Source: Maratus speciosus (taxonomy: Eukaryota > Arthropoda > Arachnida > Araneae > Salticidae). From it: a DNA stretch of 64,000 nucleotides. The notes under the pieces were generated by a model. That model was given only the letters and a program-made list of their open reading frames with translations, was not told the DNA's origin and did not search any database. Of the stretch, positions 23,783-34,400 are shown piece after piece. The position numbers and the translations under genes were made by a program. Location of the stretch: NCBI GenBank assembly GCA_963932465.1, contig OZ010786.1, positions 272,770,411 to 272,834,410 on the forward strand, written 5' to 3'. Numbering within the stretch: the stretch's first letter is position 1; each line of letters starts with the position of its first letter.

Positions 23783-24890
23783 CTGGGTGAGCCAAAAGTT
23801 CGTTAAAACTTTAAAAACTCATAAAAAAAGAAAGAAATTATGATAAAGGAGTGCGGTTTTGCAAGAAAGGGCTCACAAGGTAGTCGGATTTTTTTTAGCA
23901 GCAAAAAAAAAAAAAATAGTTGTCAAATCGCATGTGGAGGGCGTCTGACGACCCAAAACCCAATGAAAAGGAAAACAATATGCTCCATTCATTTGTTCTT
24001 CCAATAACAAATGTTCAACATGGCCTCCAGAATATTGTACGACACTATTGCTGTCCTGTTCATTGTGTTTTCGTTCGTCAGCTTTCTCTACATGTGACTT
24101 TTTATTTATTTATTTTTTTCTTACTTAATTTTTAACTATTTGGGAAAATTGTTATTGTTTTCTATCAGGGTAGGAAATCAAAAACATATCTGAGACGTTT
24201 TATTGGTTGAATACGCATTTGATTCGTTTTCTGGTTGGTCTATAGAGTATGTATTTTCCCTTTACTTTCAACAAAGATGGATACTTCTATTGCTACTATG
24301 ACAAAAAAGTAATAAAAACTACAAAAAAATTAATAACTCAGAAACAAATTGAGATACAGCTTTCAAACAAATTGCATTTAAAAATAAATTTTTTTTCTCT
24401 ATACGATGGTGTAAAAAGTAATATTGTGGGATGTTTAGAAGTTTAAGAATGAAATTTCATTTAAAATTGGCCGTCAGATTTCTTGGAAATTTGACACTGG
24501 TAAAGCCTTTTCCCGAACAGCCAATGAAATGCTTGGATAATACGTAAATTTTAGGTGGATAATACGTACGTTTCAGGAAATCTGACGAGTCGCAGTCGAT
24601 TTTTGTCGCTTGCAATTTTTATGTGTAATAACACTATTAATGTTTGATTCATGGCGTACGTAATGTATGATAAACTCCGTGCGATTTTTTGTGTATTAAA
24701 TTTTAGTCTTTGAAAAAATCATTTTCCAAATGGCCGTTGTAATTTGTTAAATTGCTTTTTATTTTTTTACTGCTAAAAAAAAAAAATCCGACCACGTTGT
24801 GAGCCCTTTTTTTCAAACCGCACTCCTTTATCATATTTTCTACCTTTTTATGAGTTTTTAAAAGTTTTAACGAACTTTTGGCTCACCCAG
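23783..24890. mobile_element. Non-autonomous mariner-type element, 1108 bp
   Basis: The ends are inverted copies starting CTGGGTGAGCCAAAAGTTCG. They match over about 125 bp, through TCATAAAAA, GGAGTGCGGTTTT, GGGCTCACAA and a GTCGGATTTTTT stretch. TA flanks both sides (23781-23782 and 24891-24892). The interior is the reverse copy of the 1850-2335 module plus about 150 bp similar to the MITE at 43081 (AAAGCCTTTTCC-GAACAGCC). No transposase frame remains. The element is nested in the piggyBac-like element, so it is younger than that one. Confidence 0.82.
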
Positions 24891-25079
24891 TACGCATGTT
24901 AGCAATGGCAGTATTTCTTCAGATGATACTATGTGGGATTTTCGTTTAGGTGGGGGCATTGTTAAATTATTGTGGTAAAGTGTACACCAATATTTTAACC
25001 ATATAATTTACACCGACATTTACTAATTCGAAATTTGCAGAATACCTTTTGCAAAATATTTTTTTTTTCAGGAACTATT

Positions 25080-25760
25080 ACATCAAATAGAATCGGTTCT
25101 GCTACAAAAATTGAGAGCTGATAAAGAACAGAAAAAATAAGAGTGGGATGAGGTACTTAGAGATGATAAGATTTCCGTTTTAAAGAGGAAATATAAGAAA
25201 TCAGTTACTTTCCTTTCAACACATGCATGAGATAGTTGAAAGAGGATAAGAAAAAAGTAAAAGTAGTAAGCCAACTGTAGCAAAGATGTACAACATATCT
25301 GTGGGTGGTACAGATATTTTATCGGTACCTGTCATATTATCACTGTGCAGCAAAAACAAACAAATGGCCAATGCATGCATTTAATTATTTTGTATATCTA
25401 ATGATTTCTAATTGCTGGATACATTACGTAAGATATAATAAAGCAAGAAAATGAAAATATATGTCGTTAATAACTTATAGGATGTATATGGCTATACCTC
25501 TAATCAAGTATGAAGGAAGAAATCATATAACTCCCAGTAGACGTAAGCAACAAATAAATTTATGTTCTGAAAGAAGAAATCCCAAAGAAGCAAAGAAAAG
25601 TTAGCGCACTTTATAAGGAAATCCATCTTGACAATGTAGGACATTTACCAAGATTTATAGACAGCTAAAATGCGTCTAAGTTGTTTTATAAGAATGTAAA
25701 TGAAAAAGAAGAGTTATGTGCATAAAGTGTAAAATTTATTTATGCATTTTGAAAAACAAT
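25080..25760 (+). pseudogene. piggyBac transposase, C-terminal remnant
   Basis: Translation in changing frames gives KISVLKRKYKKSVTFLSTHA (about 25166-25230), SKPTVAKMYNISVGGTDILS (about 25265-25325, corresponding to the QPxxIxxYNxxMGGVDxxD block of piggyBac transposases), KTNKWPMHAFNYFVYLM (about 25355-25400) and a cysteine-bearing tail near 25720 (CIKCKIYL), as in the terminal zinc-binding region. The N-terminal and most of the catalytic domain are not recognisable. This supports the piggyBac assignment of the surrounding element. It is dead, with many stops. Confidence 0.55.
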
Positions 25761-26164
25761 TGTTTTAAATTTTTTCACACTAAGTTAAAAATAATGTAAT
25801 GCAATTTAAATGCTGCAGTAATTTCTTAGCACGACAAAAATTATTTCAAAATTTTAAGAATTACTATTTAATTAATTTAATACATTTGAAGCAATAAATA
25901 TATTTAATCATGTTATATTTTAAAAAAAAACATTTATTTTTACAGTTTTAAGAAGAAACAAATATTTACAATGATTTTTCAAAATTTTGAACTTTTTACG
26001 CAATTGAGTCCAAAGGTCCACATAAGTGGACCTTCATTTTCTAGTTCACGGACGCATCAATTTTTAAAATTATTTTATTATTATCATTTTTGAAGCCAAA
26101 ATAAGGAGGAAAACCAATTCCAACATTGTTTCTAGAAGTATTTTTTTTCAGTAACGAAGAGGTT

Positions 26165-26589
26165 ACGATTCAGTTGATGATCAATCATTGATGATCCGTA
26201 TCAAATTTATTATTATCCTTCGTTTTTCGTAGATGTTCTTTCTCAGTTACAATTAAGTAGCTTATAAATAATCGTGTAAGATTTAAATCACATAAAATAA
26301 ATATTCTTTTAGATTAACTTAACTATCGGTTGCTTTAAAGTGACTGCGCTTTAAGCTATTTTTCACTTTATTTCGGTGGGAGGGGAGATAAAATACTAAA
26401 TGAATAAAAACACGAATATTTATGTAAGATTAATTAATAATATCATACGTTTGGAAAACTTTTGAAATTCCAAATTCATTTTAGTGGAATATGATCAAGT
26501 ATGCTAAAATCCATTAAAATTCAAACGAAGTAAAATGTAAGAGAAATGTTTAAGCAGAAAAAAATGCGAGTAATCTTGTAATCTACTAC
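26165..26589. other. AT-rich spacer between piggyBac-like element and satellite
   Basis: No gene or repeat recognised. Confidence 0.4.
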
Positions 26590-27139
26590 TATGTTTTTAT
26601 AAAATATAACATCCTAATTCTTTCTGTATTACATCCTGATTGAATCCTGGTTCCAGATTTTTCGTTCGCGATCACCTCAGTCATCTTCATTTGGAAATTT
26701 TAATCACTTTTCTACTGTACAAATTCACCGTTTTTCTTTTAAAATTCGCAGGGATACATATTTCTAATGTATACTATGAAAAATATGTATAGATGTAATA
26801 AAATTTGAAGATATTTCTTCATTTTCTTCCTTTAATTCCTAGTGGTACATATCTTTGACCTATCATTTTATGCCTACAGTAGTTGGGAAAAGTTTTCAGA
26901 CGATATGTTTTTCTGTAAAATAATAATAATAATAATAATTCTTAATGATGTAAATTAGTAATTTGTAGCTTTAGTCGTCCTTCATGGTACACAACTAATG
27001 ATATGTGTGAAAATTGTTAATTTAAAAAATACTAAATGTGAATTTGAAAAGTTGATAGTAGAAGTTAGGAGACGATTTGATAAAATTCAAGATTTTAATA
27101 CTTGACTTAAATACATGTGATATTGCCATGCACACAAGA

Positions 27140-27211
27140 ACTCCACTAGCTGAGTGGCTAAAACAGAAGAATTCCATGCAAAAGATGTGGGTTTGAATCC
27201 GGTCTCTGGCT
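27140..27211 (+). tRNA. tRNA-like sequence (pseudogene or SINE head)
   Basis: TAGCTGAGTGG at 27147 fits the internal A box and GGTTTGAATCC at 27190 fits the B box of RNA polymerase III promoters, with tRNA-like spacing. The T arm has only partial pairing (GTGGG against CCGGT) and the acceptor stem does not close well. I read it as a tRNA-derived pseudogene or SINE head carried inside the Tc1-like element. No anticodon is assigned. Confidence 0.5.
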
Positions 27212-27325
27212 TTTAAATTACATTTTCGTTATTTCCTTTCTATATGAGCTGTATACAAATGACTTTATAATTTCGATAATTTTGCGCAGACATGCAACTT
27301 AGTAGCTTTACGTAGTCATGTTCCC

Positions 27326-27387
27326 AGAATGTTCTAGAATGTGCAATGTTTCATATATAATGCACGAAACATCCCGGCACCTCAGCC
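27326..27387 (+). promoter_or_regulatory. Heat-shock-type promoter motif before the Tc1 transposase
   Basis: Three contiguous alternating pentamers AGAAT-GTTCT-AGAAT (27326-27340) match the consensus heat shock element nGAAnnTTCnnGAAn exactly. TATATAA follows at 27354, and CTCAGCC, with the arthropod initiator look, lies so that its A is 30 bases downstream of the TATA start. The transposase remnant begins about 70 bases later. Function is inferred from motifs only. Confidence 0.5.
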
Positions 27388-27453
27388 GACTTGAGAATTA
27401 AAGATCTATTTTGTACGTGAAAATCTTAATGTTAGTATCTGTATCAGTTTCAG

Positions 27454-28476
27454 CATGAAGACAGGAAAAAATACACCTTTGACGATTCGTCTTTTAATCA
27501 TTAAAAAAGCGGGGGAAAATGTCTTATTCTGCTATCGCCAGCAAGTTGGGAATACCAAAATCAACTGTTGGACACATGGTAAAGAAGTGGAAGGATGGTA
27601 AAGAGTGTGCTTGATCTTCCAAGGTTAAGCGCTCCAAGAAAAACGACTCAAAGTTAAGACACGTTCTATCCGAAGTTAGTTGGTCGCTGACCCAAGCAAA
27701 AACGCTGCTGAAATACGTAAGGAGACCCCCGGACATGGACTCACAGTGTGTAAGGTTACCATAAGACGTCGTCTGGATGCCGCTAGATTGTATGCACGGG
27801 TCCCTGCAAAAATAATCTCATCCGGACAAAGAATAGGATAATCCGATTGAAATACGCATAGGAGCATGAAACGTGGGCGATTAAAGATTGGGAAAAGTTC
27901 CTTCGGAGCGATAAATCCAAATTCAATTTGTTTGTAAGTGATGGCCACCCTTATATTTGTCGTCCAAAAGGCATCATAATGGATCATCAGTACCAATGTC
28001 CAACAGTGAAGCTCGAAAAAGGATAAGTAATGGTCTGGGGAGATTTCTATCATGATGGCATCGTCTCCCTCGTACACATCGATTTTATTAGGGATCAAAA
28101 TTTTTATAAAAAACTTTATAAGATCACATGCTGTCTTTTGTTCGAAAAATGATGCCTTGTGGATGAATGTTTCAGGAGGAGAATGATCCCAAGCACACTT
28201 CCAAAATGGTAAATATTTTGTTTGCAGCTAGGAAAGTTAAAGTTCCAAACTGACCAAGTCAGTCCCCTGAGCTCTATTCAATTGAACATCTTTGGGAACA
28301 ACTCATCGGAATAAAAATCTGGACATGAAGGCATTCTTCAAAGGCAGAAGCTCTTCAGGATCTTCAGTCGGAATGGGCAAAACTCCCTAGGTCCACCTTA
28401 GAAAGCCTTGTTAATTACCTGCCCAGACAATGTGCCGTAGCCCTCAAAGCAAAGGGATATGCAAATAAATATTAAA
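27454..28476 (+). pseudogene. Tc1-like DDE transposase, inactivated
   Basis: Frames change often, but Tc1 landmarks appear in order. There is an N-terminal helix-turn-helix around SAIASKLGIPKSTVGHMVKK (about 27522-27585), a middle block SDGHPYICRPKG (about 27938-27975) with MVWGDFYHDG (about 28031), the DPKHTS-type sequence at about 28187 (catalytic Asp region), and SPELYSIEHLWEQL at about 28264-28305 (usual SPDLNPIEHLW). It ends at CCGTAGCCCTCAAAGCAAAG before 28476. The full length is near that of Tc1 transposases (about 340 residues). Stops and frameshifts occur throughout; it cannot make enzyme. A long reverse-strand frame here is only a shadow. Confidence 0.88.
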
Positions 28477-31400
28477 TATTGCTGTATTTCGTTACATTAA
28501 GTCTCTTAATTTCAATAAATGTTTAGAAAAACTGAATCACCTCAAAACATTTGCTTAAGGAATTTTGCGAATTTCCTAATAAGTTTTATTTTATGCGTAT
28601 GTTTCAGTCGTTCTAATGTTGCATTTTATTGATATTTAAAAAAGATAAAAGTTACTAATTTACATTTTTAAGAAATTTTGCTTATAGAAAAGGTTAGGAC
28701 AGAAAAACCTATCGTCTCAAAACTTTGTCAATTACTGTATGTGTATCTGAAAATGAAAGTATACTTTTAATTATAAATACAAACAGAAAATAAATTTAGA
28801 CATTACCTTTAGCAAATATACATACCTGCGATATTCTTAGGGTCTCCTGATTCTTCGTTTCTGGAACATCTCCAACATACTCATTTGAAAGTTTTCATTC
28901 CTTAACCTAATTCTTGATGATTTTTACTAAAATTTACAGGGATGCATATTTCTAATTTATCGGTTTAAAAATATGTATACCTGTAATAAACTCTTAGATT
29001 ATTTCACCCTTTTGCTTTTTGAATTCAGAGAGCAACATATCGTTGACTAATCTTTTTAAACACACCAGTAACTGAAATAAACATAAATTTCAAATTATAA
29101 ATTTAAACTCAAAATAAATTTAGAACGTTATCTTTAGGAAATATACATACCTCAGATATTCTCTATCATTCATTCCATATATTTCCAGTATTAAGATTCT
29201 TTGTCAAGCGATCATCTCCGTCATCTTCAATTGAAACTTTTCATCTCTTAGCTTCACTACCACTTCGTCGTTTTCTTTTAAATTTCACAGGGATACATAA
29301 TTTTAATGTATCGTATTAAATATATATGCATGTAATAAACTTTCAGAATGCTTCTTCTTTTTCTTCCTTTAATTCGGAGTGTCACATATAGTTGACCAAT
29401 CTTTTTAAACATATCAGTACCTGAAATAAACGAAAATTTCAAATTATAAATTCAAACTCAAAATAAATTTAGTCCCTTATCCTTAGAAAATATACATACA
29501 TCAAATATTATCTACCATACATTCCATTTTCTTCCATTATTAAGATTCTTTGTCTCGAAATCATCTCCGTCATCTTCAATTGAAACTTTTCTTCTCGTAA
29601 CTTCAGTACCACTTCGTCGTTTTTCTTTTAAAATTCACAGGGATACATATTTAAAATGTATCCTATTAAAAATATGTATACGTGTAATAAACTTTAAGAA
29701 TACTTCTTCATTTTCTTCCTTTAATTCGGAGTGGCACATATCATTGACCAATCTTTTTAAACATATAAATACCTGAAATAAACGAAAATTCCAAATTATA
29801 AATTCAAACTCAAAATAAATTTAGTCCCTTATCCTTAGAAAATATACATACATCAGATATTCTCTACCATACATTCCATTTTCTTCCAGTATTAAGATTC
29901 TTTGTCTCGAAATCATCTCCGTCATCTTCAATTGAAACTTTTCATCTCTTAACTTCACTAACACTCCGTCGTTTTCTTTTAAAATTCACAGGGATACATA
30001 TTTTTAATGTATCCTATTAAAAGTATGTATACATGTAATAAACTTTCAGAATACTTCTTCTTTTTCATCCTTTAATTCGGAGTGGCACATATAGTTGACC
30101 GATCTTTTTAAACATATCAGTACCTGAAATAAACGAAAATTTCAAATTATAAATTCAAACTCAAAATAAATTTAGTCCCTTACCCTTAGAACATATACAT
30201 ACATCAGATATTCTCTACTATACATTCCATTTTCTTCCAGTATTAAGATTCTTTGTCTGGAAATCATCTCCGTCATCTTCAATTGAAACTTTTCTACTCG
30301 TAAATTCAGTACCAATTAGTCGTTTTTCTTTTAAAATTCACAGGAATACATATTTAAAATGTATCCTATTAAAAGTATGTATACATGTAATAGATTTTCA
30401 GAATAATTCTTCTTTTTCTTCCTTTAATTCGGAGTGGCACATATAGTTGACCGATCTTTTTAAACATATCAGTACCTGAAATAAACGAAAATATCAAATT
30501 ATAAATTCAAACTCAAAATAAATTAAGTCCCTTACCCTTAGAAAATATACATACATCAGATATTCTCTACCATACATTCAATTTCCTTCCAGTATTAAGA
30601 TTCTTTGTCTGGAAATCATCTCCGTCATCTTCAATTGAAACTTTTCTTCTCGTAACTTCAGTACCACTTCGTCGTTTTTCTTCTAAAATTCACAGGAATA
30701 CATATTTAAAATGTATCCTATTAAAAGTATGTATACATGTAATAAACTTTCAGAATACTTCTTCTTTTTCTTCCTTTAATTCGGAGAGGCACATATAGTT
30801 GACCGATCTTTTTAAACATATTAGTACCTGAAATAAACGAAAATTTCAAATTATAAATTCAAACTCAAAATAAATTTAGTCCCTTACCCTTAGAAAATAT
30901 ACATACATCAGATATTCTCTACCATACATTCCATTTTCTTCCAGTATTAAGATTCTTTGCCTGGAAATCATCTCCGTCATCTTCAATTGAAACTTTTCTT
31001 CTCGTAACTTCAGTACCACTTCGTCGTTTTTCTTTTAAAATTCACAGGAATACATATTTAAAATGTATCCTATTAAAAGTATGTATACGTGTATTAAACT
31101 TTCAGAATACTTCTTCTTTTTCTTCCTTTAATTCGGAGTGGCACATATAGTTGACCGAACTTTTTAAACATATCAGTACCTGAAATAAACGAACATTTCA
31201 AATTATAAATTCAAACTCAAAATAAATTTAGTCCCCTACCCTTAGAAAATATACATACATCAGATATTCTCTACCATACATTCCATTTTCTTCCAGTATT
31301 AAGATTCTTTGTCTGGAAATCATCTCCGTCATCTTCAGTTGAAACTTTTCTTCTCGTAACTTCAGTACCACTTCGTCGTTTTTCTTTTAAAATTCACAGG

Positions 31401-34400
31401 AATACATATTTAAAATGTACCCTATTAAAAGTATGTATACATGTATTAAACTTTCAGAATACTTCTTCTTTTTCTTCCTTTAATTCGGAGTGGCACATAT
31501 AGTTGACCGATCTTTTTAAACATATCAGTACCTGAAATAAACGAAAATTTCAAATTATAAATTCAAACTCAAAATAAATTTAGTCCCTTATCCTTAGAAA
31601 ATATACATACATCAGATATTCTCTACCATACATTCCATTTTCTTCCAGTATTATGATTCCTTGTCTCGAAATCATCTCCGTCATCTTCAATTGAAACTTT
31701 TCTTCTCGTAACTTCAGTACCACTTCGTCATTTTTCTTTTAAAATTCATAGGAATACATATTTAAAATGTATCCTATTAAAAGTATGTATACATGTAATA
31801 AACTTTCATAATACTTCTTCTTTTTCTTCCTTTAATTCGGAGTGGCACATATAGTTGACCGATCTTTTTAAACATATCAGTACCTGAAATAAACGAAAAT
31901 TTCAAATTATAAATTCAAACTCAAAATAAATTTAGTCCCTTACCCTTAGAAAATATACATACATCAGATATTCTCTACCATACATTCCATTTTCTTCCAG
32001 TATTAAGTTTCTTTGTCTGGAAATCATCTCCGTCATCTTCAATTGAACATTTTCTTCTCGTAACTTCAGTACCACTTCGTCGTTTTTCTTTTAAAATTCA
32101 CAGGAATACATATTTAAAATGTATCCTATTAAAAGTATGTATACATGTAATAAACTTTCATAATACTTCTTCTTTTTCTTCCTTTAATTCGGAGTGGCAC
32201 ATATAGTTGACCGATCTTTTTAAACATATCAGTACCTGAAATAAACAAAAATTTCAAATTATAAATTCAAACTCAAAATAAATTTAGTCCCTTACCCTTA
32301 GAAAATATACATACATCAGATATTCTCTACCATACATTCCATTTTCTTCCAGTATTAAGTTTCTTTGTCTGGAAATCATCTCCGTCATCTTCAATTGAAA
32401 CTTTTCTTCTCGTAACTTCAGTACCATTTCGTCATTTTTCTTTTAAAATTCATAGGAATACATATTTAAAATGTATCCTATTAAAAGTATGTATACATGT
32501 AATAAACTTTCATAATACTTCTTCTTTTTCTTCCTTTAATTCGGAGTGGCACATATAGTTGACCGATCTTTTTAAACATATCAGTACCTGAAATAAACGA
32601 AAATTTCAAATTATAAATTCAAACTCAAAATAAATTTAGTCCCTTACCCTTAGAAAATATACATACATCAGATATTCTCTACCATACATTCCATTTTCTT
32701 CCAGTATTAAGATTCTTTGTCTGGAAATCATCTCCTTCATCTTCAATTGAACCTTTTCTTCTCGTAACTTCAGTACCACTTCGTCGTTTTTCTTTTAAAA
32801 TTCACAGGAATACATATTTATAATATATCCTATTAAAAGTATGTATACCTTTAATAAACTTTCAGAATACTTCTTCTTTTTCTTCCTTTAATTCGGAGTG
32901 GCACATATAGTTGACCGATCTTTTTAAACATATCAGTACCTGAAATAAACGAAAATTTCAAATTATAAATTTAAACTCAAAATAAATTTAGTCCCTTACC
33001 CTTAGAAAATATACATACCTCAGATATTCTCTACCATACATTCCATTTTCTTCCTGTATTAAGATTCTTTGTCTGGAAATCATCTCCGTCATCTTCAATT
33101 GAATCTTTTCTTCTCGTAACTTCAGTACCACTTCGTCGTTTTTCTTTTAAAATTCACAGGAATACATATTTAAAATCTATCCTATTAAAAGTATGTATAC
33201 ATGTAATAAATTTTCAGAATACTTCTTCTTTTTCTTCTTTAATTCGGAGTGGCACATATAGTTGACCGATCTTTTTAAACATATCAGTACCTGAAATAAA
33301 CGAAAACTTCAAATTATAAATTCAAACTCAAAATAAATTTAGTCCCTTATCCTTAGAAAATATACATACATGAGATATTATCTACCATACATTCCATTTT
33401 CTTCCAGTATTAAGATTCTTTGTCTGGAAATCATCTCCTTCTTCTTCAATTGAAACTTTTCTTCTCGTAACTTCAGTACCACTTCGTCATTTTTCTTTTA
33501 AAATTCATAGGAATACATATTTAAAATGTATCCTATTAAAAGTATGTATACATGTAATAAACTTTCAGAATACTTCTTCTTTTTCTTCCTTTAATTCGGA
33601 GTGGCACATATAGTTGACCGATCTTTTTAAATATATCAGTACCTGAAATAAACGAAAATTTCAAATTATAAATTCAAACTCAAAATAAATTTAGTCCCTT
33701 ACCCTTAGAAAATATACATACATCAGATATTCTCTACCATACATTCCATTTTCTTCCAGTATTAAGATTCTTTGTCTGGAAATCATCTCCGTCATCTTCA
33801 ATTGAACCTTTTCTTCTCGTAACTTCAGTACCACTTCGTCGTTTTTCTTTTAAAATTCACAGGAATACATATTTTTAATATATCCTATTAAAAGTATGTA
33901 TACCTGTAATAAACTTTCAGAATACTTCTTCTTTTTCTTCCTTTAATTCGGAGTGGCACATATAGTTGACCGATCTTTTTAAACATATCAGTACCTGAAA
34001 TAAACGAAAATTTCAAATTATAAATTCAAACTCAAAATAAATTTAGTCCCTTACCCTTAGAAAATATACATACATCAGATATTCTCTACCATACATTCCA
34101 TTTTCTTCCAGTATTAAGATTCTTTGTCTGGAAATCATCTCCTTCTTCTTCAATTGAAACTTTTCTTCTCGTAACTTCAGTACCACTTCATCGTTTTTCT
34201 TTTAAAATTCACAGGAATACATATTTTTAATCTATCCTATTAAAAGTATGTATACATGTAATAAATTTTCAGAATACTTCTTCTTTTTCTTCTTTAATTC
34301 GGAGTGGCACATATAGTTGACCGATCTTTTTAAACATATCAGTACCTGAAATAAACGAAAACTTCAAATTATAAATTCAAACTCAAAATAAATTTAGTCC

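Larger units (their letters stand above)
22407..26164 (+). mobile_element. piggyBac-like DNA element, decayed, 3.76 kb
   Basis: The left border is TTAA (22407) followed by CTTCTTCGCTACTGAGGTCC. The right border reads, reversed, TTAC then CTCTTCGTTACTGAA. Next to each end is a palindrome of GGTCCAC type: GAGGTCCACATATGTGGACC at 22425 and AGGTCCACATAAGTGGACCT at about 26013. TTAA and a subterminal palindrome of this kind are features of piggyBac-like elements. The right TTAA has mutated to TTAC. The interior holds a transposase C-terminal remnant (25080-25760) and a nested mariner-type element (23783-24890). Confidence 0.68.
26877..28737 (+). mobile_element. Tc1-like transposon inserted in the satellite, 1861 bp
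   Basis: The left end CAGTAGTTGGGAAAAGTTTT and the right end (reverse complement CAGTAATTGACAAAGTTTTG) share inverted repeats of about 40 bp, including AGACGATA-GTTTTTCTGT. TA flanks both ends (26875-26876 and 28738-28739). Removing the element restores a continuous satellite unit: GACCTATCATTTTATGCC-TA joins TGTGTATCTGAAA, as in neighbouring units. The element is longer than a typical Tc1 because about 560 bp, including a tRNA-like sequence and promoter motifs, precede the transposase. Confidence 0.93.

Noticed and set aside
23920..24135. 71-codon frame within the mariner-type element
   Set aside because: No transposase motif. The termini-based assignment stands without it.
27524..28098. 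Long reverse-strand open frames of 70 and 140 codons
   Set aside because: They overlap the forward Tc1-like transposase remnant, whose motifs are clear. They are antisense shadows.
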